Both the position numbers and the translations under genes were made by a program. The notes below the pieces were generated by a model. It was given only the letters and a program-made list of their open reading frames with translations, was not told the origin of the DNA and made no database searches. Positions 16,365 through 25,705 of a DNA stretch of 64,000 bases are shown here, piece after piece. How positions within the stretch are numbered: position 1 is the first letter of the stretch; each line of letters begins with the position of its first letter. The stretch comes from an uncultured Flavobacteriaceae bacterium (GTDB lineage Bacteria > Bacteroidota > Bacteroidia > Flavobacteriales > Flavobacteriaceae): NCBI GenBank assembly GCA_947500435.1, contig CANMRV010000006.1, positions 62,001 to 126,000 of the forward strand, read 5' to 3'.

Positions 16365-18611
16365 CTATGCTTTGTCCTTAGAAAGGAAAGGCTGCTGATA
16401 ATATCGTTTACCAGTTAATTTATACATTGCATTCGCAAGCGCAGCGAAAACAGGCGGAAATGTAGGTTCTCCTAATCCAGTTGGGTCAATATCATTTTTT
16501 ACGAAGTGGACATCAATTTCCTTGGGCGATTCACTCATCCGAATCATTCGATAACTGTCAAAATTACTTTTTTCGGGTACTCCTTCTTTGAAAGTAAGTT
16601 CCCCATATAATGCATTTCCAATACCATCAACGATTCCACCTTCACACAGGTTGGCCGCCGCATCGGGGTTCACTACGATACCACAATCAATGGCACAGGT
16701 AACTTTTTTAATATTGGGCTTGTCATTCTCCCAAGTCATATCTACAACTTGTGCGGCATATGAATTGTGACAGAAATAGGCTGCTACTCCTTGATTTCTG
16801 GTAGCGTCGTTTTTATCCCAGTTTGATTTTTCCTTTACCAGTTTCAGGACACCAGCGTAGCGTTCCGCATCATAATCATTCTTTTCTCCGACAGGGTTTT
16901 CCTGGGCTTTTTTCAAAAGCCCCAAACGAAAATCAATCGGGTCCTTACCGATGACTTCAGCAACTTCATCAAGAAAAGATTGTTCCGCACTCGCCATAAA
17001 ATTAGAGCGTGGGGCTCTAAAGGAACCTATAGTGATGTTGGTATCGATTGTCCAGCTTTCGGCGAGGTAATTGTCAACTGCTCCAGCAGGAAAACGGTTT
17101 GCGTATAGCGGACTTTCGGGAATTCCACCTGCATTAATATGTAGTGCTGTCAAATTATTGTTCGAGTCTAAAGCAGCTTTGTAGATAACTTGATATGCAG
17201 GGCGATAGATACCTCCGGTCATATCATCTTCCCGGGTATACACCAATTTTACAGGAGCTTTCATTTTTTGGGAAATAACCGCCGCTTCCAAGGCCCAATG
17301 TGCATACGAGCGTCGCCCGTAACCACCGCCGAGTCTTGTCAATTCGACATCTATTTGTTCCACAGGAATTCCTAATCTTTTTGCAACAGCCTGTTCCGTA
17401 AGTTCTGCTTTTTGAAGTGGCCCTGAAAGTTGGGCACTATCACTTTTTACATCGGCGAAAAAGTTCATTGGCTCCATACAATTATGCGCTAAGAAAGGAG
17501 CAGTATAGGTACGCTCGACGACTTTTGCAGCCTTCCGGAAAGCTGCCTCGGGGTTTCCATCTTTGCGAACCACTTTAGCTTTTTTGGAAGCCATCGCTAT
17601 CATCTTTGTCTTATGGTCATCGGAACTTTCCAAACCAGCCGGAATGGTAAGGGTTTGTTTTGGACCTCTATAGGGTTGCCTTTCTTCGTTATAGGTTTCA
17701 AAAGGTTCCCACTCGACAGAGATTGCTTTTTTGGCGTTCATCACCTCCCAAGTGGAATTTCCCACAATTGCAACTATCTCAAGAAAAGTACAGGTATCAA
17801 AATGCTGTCTTTCATATTCGTCTTCCAATACTTTAATGGTAAAGACATCGTGAATACCTGGCATTGATTTGACCGGAGCATCATCCATGGACTTGAATTT
17901 CATCCCAAAAGCAGGAGGGTGAACAATCATTGCCGTCAACATACCTTCACTGTGTGTATCTATTCCGAACAGTGGTTTCCCCGTTACGATTTTGTGTCCG
18001 TCAACATTCTTTTTGGAAGTGCCAATGATTTTGAAATCGCTTATCGCCTTTAATTCCACTTCCTCTGGAACTGATATTTGTGCAGCAGCTGAAGCCACCT
18101 CGCCAAAGCTCGCGGACTTTTCGCTCGATTTATGATATACGGTTCCTGATTCCGTAGTGATTTCTTCAATAGGCAATTGCCATGTTTCTGCGGCGGCAGA
18201 TTTGAGCATATGTCTTGCAGAAGCTCCTGCCATCCGAAGACCTTCCCAACTTGTTCGAATAGCTTGACTACCACCAATAAATTGACGACTGTATAAATCC
18301 GTATTTAAAGGGGCTTGTTCAACTAGCACATCTTTCCAATCAATATCCAATTCTTCCGCCACAATCATCGGCATGGCTGTCTTTACATTCTGACCACCTT
18401 CGGGATTTGGAGACATGATAGTTACTTGACCATTGTCGGCGATTTTTAGATAGCCATTGATTTCAAACCATTCCTTGGGTAGATTATTTACTTGCTCGGG
18501 AGTCATTTTACAAGATGCCAACCAGTTAAAACCTAGCATCAAACCTCCTCCGGCCAAAGCCGAACTTTTAATAAAGGAACGTCTGCCGATAGCTGTTTTT
18601 ACAAGGGTCAT
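16365..18611 (-). CDS. IorB-like molybdenum hydroxylase large subunit, second copy
   Basis: This 748-residue subunit belongs to the xanthine dehydrogenase-type large subunits of the isoquinoline 1-oxidoreductase/aldehyde dehydrogenase branch, which hydroxylate N-heterocycles or aldehydes with a molybdopterin cofactor. A twin-arginine signal (GRRSFIK, residues 9-15) precedes LASC (Cys34), so it is exported folded and possibly lipid-anchored. The catalytic glutamate motif GLGEP is near the C-terminus (Glu715). GGGYGRRSYAHW is the cofactor loop. It is the third gene of the operon and a paralogue of the upstream gene, with identical domain layout. The substrate is unknown. Confidence 0.88.
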   Translation of the reverse strand: MTLVKTAIGRRSFIKSSALAGGGLMLGFNWLASCKMTPEQVNNLPKEWFEINGYLKIADNGQVTIMSPNPEGGQNVKTAMPMIVAEELDIDWKDVLVEQAPLNTDLYSRQFIGGSQAIRTSWEGLRMAGASARHMLKSAAAETWQLPIEEITTESGTVYHKSSEKSASFGEVASAAAQISVPEEVELKAISDFKIIGTSKKNVDGHKIVTGKPLFGIDTHSEGMLTAMIVHPPAFGMKFKSMDDAPVKSMPGIHDVFTIKVLEDEYERQHFDTCTFLEIVAIVGNSTWEVMNAKKAISVEWEPFETYNEERQPYRGPKQTLTIPAGLESSDDHKTKMIAMASKKAKVVRKDGNPEAAFRKAAKVVERTYTAPFLAHNCMEPMNFFADVKSDSAQLSGPLQKAELTEQAVAKRLGIPVEQIDVELTRLGGGYGRRSYAHWALEAAVISQKMKAPVKLVYTREDDMTGGIYRPAYQVIYKAALDSNNNLTALHINAGGIPESPLYANRFPAGAVDNYLAESWTIDTNITIGSFRAPRSNFMASAEQSFLDEVAEVIGKDPIDFRLGLLKKAQENPVGEKNDYDAERYAGVLKLVKEKSNWDKNDATRNQGVAAYFCHNSYAAQVVDMTWENDKPNIKKVTCAIDCGIVVNPDAAANLCEGGIVDGIGNALYGELTFKEGVPEKSNFDSYRMIRMSESPKEIDVHFVKNDIDPTGLGEPTFPPVFAALANAMYKLTGKRYYQQPFLSKDKA

Positions 18612-18644
18612 CCTATAAGTTTTGTTTTAATACTTTATGATTAG

Positions 18645-20897
18645 CTACCCCACTACTTGTTTTTCGGTAACAAAGGGTTGTCGATACTGACGTTGTCCTG
18701 TTGCTTTGTAAAGCGCATTGGCAACGGCACCAAAAATTGGAGGGAATGGTGGTTCGCCCATTCCTGTCGGAGCGATTTCGTTTTTCACAAAATGTACGTC
18801 AATTTCTTCTGGGGCATCAGCCATACGAATCATTGCATAATCATTGAAATTCCTTTTCTGGGGCATCCCATCTTTAAAAGTCAGTTCTCCGAAAAAGGCA
18901 TTTCCGATTCCGTCTGTTATGGCACCTTCTGCCATATTTGTAGCAGCATCCGGATTAACTACTATTCCACAATCAATGGCACAAACTACTTTTTCGACTA
19001 CGGGTTTGTCTTCCTCCATTCGAATATTTAAGACATGGGCAGCATAGGAATTATGGCAAAAATAAGCCGAAACACCGCGATGAACGTTGGCTGGAGTTTG
19101 ATTCCAATTCGATTTTTCGCGGAGTAATTCCAAAACTCCCGCGTAGCGTTCTGCATCATAATCATTTCGCTCCCCTACCGGATTTTCCTTCGCTCGTTTT
19201 AAAAGGTCCAATCGGAATTGAATAGGGTCTTTACCCGTGGCCTCTGCCAATTCATCCAAAAATGATTGCTCTGCACCTGCCATAAAGTTGGAACGAGGGG
19301 CTCGGAAAGCACCAATGGTTATATTCGAATCGATGGACCACTCTTCGGCCATGTAATTGTCTAAAGCACCCGCCGGAAAACGATGGGCGAATAACGGACT
19401 CTCAGGAATTCCACCTGCTTTTACATGTAGTGCTGTCAAGTTGTTATTTTCATCCAAGGCAGCCCGATAGGTCGCTTGATATGTTGGACGATAAATACCA
19501 TTGGTCATATCGTCTTCGCGGGTATAAACCAATTTCACTGGAGCATTCACCTTTTGGGAAATCAAAGCAGCTTCCACCACATAATGCGCATATGCCTTAC
19601 GACCAAAACCACCGCCCATACGCGGCATTTCCATAGCAATGTTCTCTGCAGGAATTCCTAAACTGGAGGCAATTGTCGGTATAATTAAACTTGGAATTTG
19701 AATGGGTGCGGCAATTTGCGCTCTATCTCCCTCCACATGCGCAAAAGCGTTTAGTGGTTCCATGCAATTATGGGCCAAAAAAGGTGCGGAATAGGTTCTT
19801 TCTATAATTTTTGCAGCATTTTTAAAAGCCACTTTAGGATTACCATCCTCTCGGACTATCTTTCCAGGTTTACTTGCCATTTCCTCCATTTGGGACTCAT
19901 GACTGGTTGAAGATTCCAATCCAGCAGGAACATTTTTGGTTTGTTTTCCTCGGAATCCCTTAATCGTTTCGGAATAGGCCGCAAAAGGTTGCCATTCCAC
20001 CTTTAATTTCTTTTTGGCTTGTAATACTTCCCAAGTGGAATTTCCAACGACCGCTACAATTTCCGGGAATGCATTGACATCAAAACCACCTTTCTCATAA
20101 TCATCTTTAAAACTTTTTATTGCTACAACGTCTTTGATACCTGACATGGTTTTCGCTGTTTCAGCATCCATAGATTTCAATGTCATTCCGAAGGCAGGAG
20201 GATGTACGATCATGGCAATCAACATGCCTTCTTTTTGGTAATCCATTCCAAACATGGGTTCGCCCGTAATGATACTTTTCGCATCCACATTCTTTTTGGA
20301 AGTGCCAATGATTTTAAAATCTTTGACTTCTTTTAAGGTAATATCTTCAGGGACGGTAATTTTAGCTGCAGCGGATGCCATTTCTCCATATCCAGCAGAT
20401 TTTTCAGTTGCTTTATGATATAGTATGCCATCTTCAGTAGTAATTTCCGTTGCAGGAACTTGCCATGCTTGGGCAGCTGCAGCAATCAAAATATGACGTG
20501 CAGAAGCACCGGCCATTCGAAGTGGTTCCCATCGGGTCATAATACCACGACTACCACCTGTAAATTGCATGCCATATTTTTCAGCATGATAAGGCGCTTG
20601 TTCCACGATAACATTTTTCCAATCAACACCCAACTCCTCAGCGACAATCATGGGCATTGAAGTACGAATATTTTGTCCAAATTCAGGATTTGGTGTGGTA
20701 ATCGTCACCACGCCATTATCTCCGATTTTTAAATAAGAATTCATCTCAAACCATTCTTTTGGCATGGCTAAGATTTCTTCTTCTGTTTTGTTTTTGCAAG
20801 AGGCTAGCCAATTAAAGCCGAGCACTAATCCGCCACTTGCTAAAGTGGACGTTCGAATAAATGAGCGTCTACCTATTTTTGTTTTTATGAGAGTCAT
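18645..20897 (-). CDS. IorB-like molybdenum hydroxylase large subunit, first copy
   Basis: This 750-residue paralogue of the next gene has the same Tat signal (GRRSFIR, then LASC at Cys34), the cofactor loop GGGFGRKAYAHY and catalytic GMGEP (Glu715). It sits between the iron-sulfur subunit gene (29-base gap) and the second copy (33-base gap). The cofactor loops differ (FGRKAYAHY here, YGRRSYAHW there), which suggests the two copies act on different substrates while sharing one electron-transfer subunit. Electrons would go to a cytochrome or to the respiratory chain; no cytochrome c subunit gene is present here. Confidence 0.88.
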   Translation of the reverse strand: MTLIKTKIGRRSFIRTSTLASGGLVLGFNWLASCKNKTEEEILAMPKEWFEMNSYLKIGDNGVVTITTPNPEFGQNIRTSMPMIVAEELGVDWKNVIVEQAPYHAEKYGMQFTGGSRGIMTRWEPLRMAGASARHILIAAAAQAWQVPATEITTEDGILYHKATEKSAGYGEMASAAAKITVPEDITLKEVKDFKIIGTSKKNVDAKSIITGEPMFGMDYQKEGMLIAMIVHPPAFGMTLKSMDAETAKTMSGIKDVVAIKSFKDDYEKGGFDVNAFPEIVAVVGNSTWEVLQAKKKLKVEWQPFAAYSETIKGFRGKQTKNVPAGLESSTSHESQMEEMASKPGKIVREDGNPKVAFKNAAKIIERTYSAPFLAHNCMEPLNAFAHVEGDRAQIAAPIQIPSLIIPTIASSLGIPAENIAMEMPRMGGGFGRKAYAHYVVEAALISQKVNAPVKLVYTREDDMTNGIYRPTYQATYRAALDENNNLTALHVKAGGIPESPLFAHRFPAGALDNYMAEEWSIDSNITIGAFRAPRSNFMAGAEQSFLDELAEATGKDPIQFRLDLLKRAKENPVGERNDYDAERYAGVLELLREKSNWNQTPANVHRGVSAYFCHNSYAAHVLNIRMEEDKPVVEKVVCAIDCGIVVNPDAATNMAEGAITDGIGNAFFGELTFKDGMPQKRNFNDYAMIRMADAPEEIDVHFVKNEIAPTGMGEPPFPPIFGAVANALYKATGQRQYRQPFVTEKQVVG

Positions 20898-20926
20898 AGT
20901 ATCAGATTTTTAGGAGTGCTCAGTAC

Positions 20927-21391
20927 TTAAGCGTTGATTGAATTTGCAGCAATTTTAACCGCTTTTTTGATACGGGTATACGTTCCACAACGGCAGATGT
21001 TTCCATTCATAGCAGTCTCGATTTCTTCATCTGAAGGATTCGGATTTTTTTCCAATAAGGCCGAAGCAGTCATGATTTGTCCCGCTTGGCAATAGCCACA
21101 TTGGGGTACATCGATTTCTAACCAAGCTTGCTGAACAGGGTGGTCGCCTTTTTCAGATAGTCCTTCTATTGTTGTGATTTTTTTGTCACCAACTGATGAA
21201 ACAGGAAGTTGGCATGAACGAACAGCATTGCCCTCTAAATGTATGGTACAGGCACCGCATTGTGCGATACCACAGCCGTATTTTGTTCCGACCAATTTAA
21301 TATGGTCGCGCAAGACCCAAAGTATAGGTGTTGTAGCGTCAACGTCTATTTCACGCTGTTTTCCGTTGATATTCAAATTAAATTTTGCCAT
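20927..21391 (-). CDS. (2Fe-2S) subunit of the molybdenum hydroxylase (IorA-like)
   Basis: The 154-residue small subunit carries two 2Fe-2S clusters that pass electrons from the molybdenum site. Cys40, Cys45, Cys48 and Cys60 (GCGIAQCGAC...SC) form the plant-type cluster, and Cys98, Cys101, Cys133 and Cys135 (QCGYC...ICRCG) the second. It has no Tat signal of its own and is expected to be exported bound to a large subunit. It is the first gene of the operon. Confidence 0.94.
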   Translation of the reverse strand: MAKFNLNINGKQREIDVDATTPILWVLRDHIKLVGTKYGCGIAQCGACTIHLEGNAVRSCQLPVSSVGDKKITTIEGLSEKGDHPVQQAWLEIDVPQCGYCQAGQIMTASALLEKNPNPSDEEIETAMNGNICRCGTYTRIKKAVKIAANSINA

Positions 21392-21474
21392 GATTATTTT
21401 ATAAGTAAATGAATACTATGAAGTTAGGGATTTTTCAAACACGAATTTCCTCTATTATTTAAACTTTTCAAGTT

Positions 21475-21927
21475 TTAATGTGCAATCTCATGCGTGTCTC
21501 TTACTTTACTAAAAGTCAGGTCTAATAATTTCCAATCTTCTCCTTCTTTATGGTAAAACTCGGTAACGGTAAATTCATTGGCAACATCATTACCTCGAAC
21601 ATGGGCGGTTAGCGTAATTCGATTCCAAAGCAAAACAGTGTCATCTGCAATTACTTCAACGACAACATCATGAACATCGGCTTTTTTATACCAAATGCTT
21701 CCTGATTCGATAATTTCTAATTCCCTTTCTTTTTTCCAAGAACCACTCATGTGCACAAATCTTGATTTGTCATGAAACAAGCTGCCGAGTTTAGCTACGT
21801 CTTTTTTAGCCATCCAATCCCATTTTGCTTTAGAAAGCTCCGTAATTTCTTGTTCAATAGTGATGTCTTGTGCGAAGGAATTCGCACTAAATACGATACA
21901 TAATAATCCGATGTATACTGTTTTCAT
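21475..21927 (-). CDS. Exported NTF2-like (DUF4440/SnoaL-type) protein
   Basis: The 150-residue protein has a cleavable signal peptide (MKTVYIGLLCIVFSANSFAQ) and a cone-shaped NTF2 fold pattern: a helix with ELSKAKWDWMAKKDVAKLGSL, the FVHMSG strand, and the C-terminal NEFTVTEFYHKEGEDWKLLDL. Members act as small isomerases or binding proteins; nothing here gives the ligand. It is 84 bases upstream of the iron-sulfur subunit gene on the same strand, and divergent from the AraC regulator that may control this region. Confidence 0.82.
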   Translation of the reverse strand: MKTVYIGLLCIVFSANSFAQDITIEQEITELSKAKWDWMAKKDVAKLGSLFHDKSRFVHMSGSWKKERELEIIESGSIWYKKADVHDVVVEVIADDTVLLWNRITLTAHVRGNDVANEFTVTEFYHKEGEDWKLLDLTFSKVRDTHEIAH

Positions 21928-22137
21928 GCTTTTGTTTTTAGATATAAGAAGTTAAATTACGCTATTTTATTTTCCCGTTCATTCTCAAAAATTTCCCTTT
22001 GATTCAAAAATAAAGCTTAATAGGGCAGTTAGCCATACCTAAATTACGGTTGCTCATACCATTTTTACGGATATTGATGTGTAAGCTTGAAAGCTTGGTA
22101 ATCAATATCTTATCTTTAGTTAAAACTTAGTGAGGTA

Positions 22138-23049
22138 ATGACAAATATCTTTTCAATCAATGCCGTAGGAGACTACTTGAATATGCGAAAGCAAGAGGTG
22201 TTACACCCTTTGGTAGGTGTCGTTGATTTTGAGAAGGTTGATGAATCAGCAAAAACCATTCCTGGCTATGACGCGCTACAATTTAATTGTTATGCCATTT
22301 TCTTAAAAGATGCCAAAGGATGTAAATTGAAATACGGCGGTAAGTCATACGATTATGATGAAGGAACCTTGGTTTTTGTTAGTCCTGAACAAGTTGTTGG
22401 CTTGACCTACAATGAACCCAATTTTAAACCTAAAGGATATGCGCTTTTGTTTCACCCTGAATTACTGAAAGGTACAGATTTACTCAGAAAGATGAAGCGC
22501 TATAGTTTTTTCTCATATGCCACGCATGAGGCTTTGCACTTATCAGCAAAAGAACGCAGGGTAATTATAAGTCTTTTAGAAAAAATTCAGTTTGAACTAG
22601 AACAGAATATCGATAAGCACAGCAGAAAGTTGATTCTTGCCAATATTGAATTGTTCTTAGATTATTCCTTGCGATTTTATGACCGTCAGTTCTTGACCCG
22701 TGAAAATGCGCATCAAAATTCATTAGAGAAGTTTGATGGATTGTTAAATGAATATTTTTTATCAGATAAACCTAAAACTCTTGGAACACCAACAGTAGGA
22801 TATTTTGCAAATGAACTGCATTTATCGTCAAATTACTTTGGCGACCTCGTAAAAAAAGAAACAGGAAAGTCTGCTCTGGATTATATACAAACCAAGCTAA
22901 TTGCGGTGGCAAAAGAAAAAGTTTTTGACTTAAATAAATCGGTAAGTGAGGTAGCCTATGAGCTTGGATTTAAATATCCGCAGCATTTCAGCAGACTATT
23001 TAAAAAAAAAGTTGGGCATTCTCCAAATGAGTTTCGGCAACTGAATTAA
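22138..23049 (+). CDS. AraC family transcriptional regulator
   Basis: The 303-residue regulator has an N-terminal cupin-like sensing half (YDYDEGTLVFVSPEQ) and a C-terminal double helix-turn-helix (about residues 205-303: HLSSNYFGDLVKKETGKS, then SVSEVAYELGFKYPQHFSRLFKK and GHSPNEFR). It is divergent from the NTF2-like gene and convergent with the Rieske gene, so either the oxidoreductase operon or the oxygenase is a plausible target. The inducer cannot be read from the sequence. Confidence 0.93.
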   Translation: MTNIFSINAVGDYLNMRKQEVLHPLVGVVDFEKVDESAKTIPGYDALQFNCYAIFLKDAKGCKLKYGGKSYDYDEGTLVFVSPEQVVGLTYNEPNFKPKGYALLFHPELLKGTDLLRKMKRYSFFSYATHEALHLSAKERRVIISLLEKIQFELEQNIDKHSRKLILANIELFLDYSLRFYDRQFLTRENAHQNSLEKFDGLLNEYFLSDKPKTLGTPTVGYFANELHLSSNYFGDLVKKETGKSALDYIQTKLIAVAKEKVFDLNKSVSEVAYELGFKYPQHFSRLFKKKVGHSPNEFRQLN

Positions 23050-23106
23050 AGTACAAATTATGTTCCTGCAGGAAGACTTTGAACAGATTTAAACTTAATG
23101 TAAAAA

Positions 23107-24108
23107 TCAATAACTCAATTTCTGCTTTTTCATAGCGCGCCGATAATTCATAGCCACAGCATCAAATTTCAAATGCAACTCTTCGGTAAAATCAAAAGGC
23201 ACTTGCTCTGGGCGTTGAGATTCAACGATGCGCTTGTCTTGGTCAAAAATCACTTGTTCAAACTCTTGTAAAACAGTATCTGGTTCATGGTGGTCATAAT
23301 TACGACCGATAATACAGAAGCCTCGGCATTTATTATGTGAGATTGGTTGTGAGGTAAAGAAATAGACCATGCCTTTTTCACCACCCCAACCCAAACGCAG
23401 AACAATGGTATAAGGTAGATGTAATTCATAAACACTTCTACGTTCCGGTTTTACCACATCATCATTGGCAAAAATGGGAAAATCATCGCTGTTGGTTGCT
23501 TCAGGCCGTACTACGGAATAATGTAAAACAGACTCTTTTACAGTCACTTTGCATTCTGGTACTTTAGGTCTTTCAGGGTCTCCCAGTAGTCCTGGGTGTA
23601 CCCATGGGAAATGCCCGAAATCTGTAAAATTTTCAACTTGTCTGGAACTGTCACTTTTCCAGTCAAATGGACCTGTATTTACCAATTTCCAATCGGCACT
23701 TTCATATTCGGGTATATTCGGAAGGTCATAAACAGGTTCTTTTAAAGCGACCCAAACCAATCCGAATTTTTCTTTGCAATGATAGGCCGGTGTTTTCGCT
23801 TTTGGCGGAATGGCTACTTCTGGGTCTTGCGGAATCTTTACACAATCTCCATTCTTATCAAATTCCCAAGCATGGTAAGGGCAAACCAGACAATCATCTT
23901 TTATCCATCCTAGAGACAAAGCCGTACCTCTGTGAATGCAAACATCGCGCATGGCGTGAGCTTCTCCATCGGAAGTTCGCCACACCACTACGGGCTCATC
24001 TAATAGAAAAGTTCCGAAGGGTTTATCCATTTCAATTTCGTTGCTATATCCAACAGGATGCCAGCAAGTAAATAGTTTTTCGGGGAATACATTAGGATTG
24101 GAACCCAT
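23107..24108 (-). CDS. Rieske non-heme iron oxygenase
   Basis: The 333-residue protein has an N-terminal Rieske 2Fe-2S domain (Cys57, His59, Cys76, His79 in CIHRG and CPYHAW) and a C-terminal catalytic domain whose mononuclear iron site is indicated by NFTDFGHFPWVH (residues 160-171, with Asp163, His166 and His171). The layout is that of vanillate O-demethylase-type oxygenases, which use a separate reductase; none is adjacent. The neighbouring molybdenum hydroxylase suggests a role in breaking down an aromatic or heterocyclic compound, but this is only context. Confidence 0.9.
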   Translation of the reverse strand: MGSNPNVFPEKLFTCWHPVGYSNEIEMDKPFGTFLLDEPVVVWRTSDGEAHAMRDVCIHRGTALSLGWIKDDCLVCPYHAWEFDKNGDCVKIPQDPEVAIPPKAKTPAYHCKEKFGLVWVALKEPVYDLPNIPEYESADWKLVNTGPFDWKSDSSRQVENFTDFGHFPWVHPGLLGDPERPKVPECKVTVKESVLHYSVVRPEATNSDDFPIFANDDVVKPERRSVYELHLPYTIVLRLGWGGEKGMVYFFTSQPISHNKCRGFCIIGRNYDHHEPDTVLQEFEQVIFDQDKRIVESQRPEQVPFDFTEELHLKFDAVAMNYRRAMKKQKLSY

Positions 24109-24130
24109 ATCAAGATTTTTATTTGAACTT

Positions 24131-24154
24131 CAATAGTATGAATATATACTATTG
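24131..24154. promoter_or_regulatory. Candidate operator upstream of the Rieske oxygenase gene
   Basis: A perfect 9-bp inverted repeat (CAATAGTAT - GAATAT - ATACTATTG) lies 23 bases upstream of the oxygenase start codon. The dyad size and place fit a dimeric regulator site. No copy was seen elsewhere in the window. Confidence 0.45.
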
Positions 24155-24309
24155 GTAGTAAATAAAAAACCTCATTCTATAACATTTACAAGGAAACCCG
24201 CTGAACATGTCATTGTCATAATTGGAAGACAAAGGTACTTGATGTGAAAATCGAAACAAATTGAAGAGAATGCGGTTTCGAAAATAAGGCTTACTAGGGT
24301 TTTATAAAC

Positions 24310-24351
24310 AATTGAAAACGCAATCTCGCCTATGGGATTGCATTTTCAATT
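24310..24351 (-). terminator. Long inverted repeat at the end of the lipoprotein gene
   Basis: AATTGAAAACGCAATC (24310-24325) pairs with GATTGCATTTTCAATT (24336-24351) with one mismatch. It covers the stop codon of the lipoprotein gene and probably ends the hsp20 transcript, although the T tract is weak. Confidence 0.65.
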
Positions 24352-24858
24352 ATCATTTTCTGAATCATCACTTTCAGGTTTTTTGAACTCCCTTTGATAT
24401 TTTTCCAAAAACTCCTTTTGCATCCGCTCCATTCGCTTATGTATCCTATCGATATCCATGAAATCCTCACCAAATTGACTTCCAAAAAAGTCGTCATCGA
24501 AAAATCTTTTCGTAAATAAGGAATCTCGGGAAAATATATCTTCAAACTCGGTCTTGTCCATTTTTGAAAAATTATTGTAGAACCTAGACCTGAAGGATTG
24601 CAAAAGGCTATCTGAGTTGTTCTCTGCAAGTTCTTCAATATCTCCAGATGACCAAGAATAGATAGAGTCGTAGCGAATCATGTTTCCATACTCATCAAAT
24701 TCTTTGTCAACTTTCCAAGTGCCTTTGGGTTTCTCATTTGGTGAAACGATATCTTTATTTTCCTTTAATTCGTTGTTGATTTTTTCCTTTTCTTGGGCAT
24801 TACAACTTAAATTTAAGATTGCTGCCAAGAAAAGAATTGTTATTTTTTTCATGTCCAA
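24346..24858 (-). CDS. Small acidic lipoprotein of unknown function
   Basis: The 170-residue protein has a lipoprotein signal ending in LNLSC (Cys19 from the first Met); starting two codons later at MKKIT is equally possible. The rest is highly charged and rich in Asp, Glu, Phe and Lys, with a predicted helical C-terminus (DIDRIHKRMERMQKEFLEKYQREFKK) that may form a coiled coil. I recognise no family. It follows hsp20 by 84 bases on the same strand, so it may be a stress-induced envelope protein. Confidence 0.78.
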   Translation of the reverse strand: MDMKKITILFLAAILNLSCNAQEKEKINNELKENKDIVSPNEKPKGTWKVDKEFDEYGNMIRYDSIYSWSSGDIEELAENNSDSLLQSFRSRFYNNFSKMDKTEFEDIFSRDSLFTKRFFDDDFFGSQFGEDFMDIDRIHKRMERMQKEFLEKYQREFKKPESDDSENDN

Positions 24859-24942
24859 TTGTTTTAATTACGATTTAATAGGTGATGGGGAAGCGCCCAA
24901 TGACAACAACCCCTTCACCTAGCTAATTCAAATACGGATGTA

Positions 24943-25425
24943 TTAAGAAATTTTGATACTCCTAGCTGGTTTCTGCTTCGCTTCATCTTTTTTTGGAAGA
25001 TGAATGCTTAGAATTCCATCCTGGTAATTGGCTTTGATTTTGCCATCCTCTACCGTATCAGGCAAAGAAAAACTTCGTTTGAAAGATGAATAACCGAACT
25101 CTCTACGGGTATAATTACTTTCGTGTTCCACTGATTCTTCCTGAGTTTCAGTTTCTATGGATAAGAGTTGATAGTCAAGGTGAATCTTGAAATCCGACTT
25201 ATTCATACCGGGTACGGCCATTTCTACAAAATAGGCATCTGAAGTCTCCTTGATATTTACCAAGGGAAGTGTCATACCGGAGTTGAAATTTTGAGAGAAT
25301 ACAGAAGGCAGATTCCCTGTGAAAAATTCATCGAACAAATTACTCCAGAGTGGACGGTTTGAGGTCGTATTAGACTTTGTTTTTGTCAAACCTCCGTTTT
25401 TAGGAACATTCACTAAATTGCTCAT
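24943..25425 (-). CDS. Hsp20 family small heat-shock protein
   Basis: Small heat-shock proteins hold unfolding proteins in solution without ATP. The 160-residue protein has a variable N-terminal arm (about residues 1-45), an alpha-crystallin domain (about 50-145) with VEMAVPGMNKSDFKI, RREFGYSSFKRSFSLP and the signature DGILSIHLPK, and a C-terminal tail ending RSIKIS (an I-x-I oligomer motif). The long 280-base divergent region to the Rrf2 gene holds a strong palindrome. Confidence 0.95.
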   Translation of the reverse strand: MSNLVNVPKNGGLTKTKSNTTSNRPLWSNLFDEFFTGNLPSVFSQNFNSGMTLPLVNIKETSDAYFVEMAVPGMNKSDFKIHLDYQLLSIETETQEESVEHESNYTRREFGYSSFKRSFSLPDTVEDGKIKANYQDGILSIHLPKKDEAKQKPARSIKIS

Positions 25426-25568
25426 AATAGAAAAGATTTAAGTTAAACATTGAATTTTTGAACATTTTTGGCAAAAAAAATACCAGAACCGATTAATGGC
25501 AGAATTTTAATTTTGCTTTAAATCCTTTTTAAGAATTCTTTAATAAATAAATGTCATAATGAACTTTT

Positions 25569-25591
25569 GAAAATGTCAATTTGACATTTTC
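25569..25591. promoter_or_regulatory. 11-bp perfect inverted repeat between hsp20 and the Rrf2 regulator
   Basis: GAAAATGTCAA, one central base, then its exact complement. Further TGTCAT half-sites flank it (25552-25557 and 25595-25600). It is probably a regulator-binding site for one or both divergent genes. The rest of the 280 bases is AT-rich with no further clear element. Confidence 0.6.
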
Positions 25592-25705
25592 GATTGTCAT
25601 TTTTAAAAGTCAGATGAGGTTTAACTTGACAGCCTGCTCAGATGTTATTTCAACCAAAAACCCAACCTCTTCAATGAAAGCTTCAAATTTGACTATATTA
25701 GCCCT

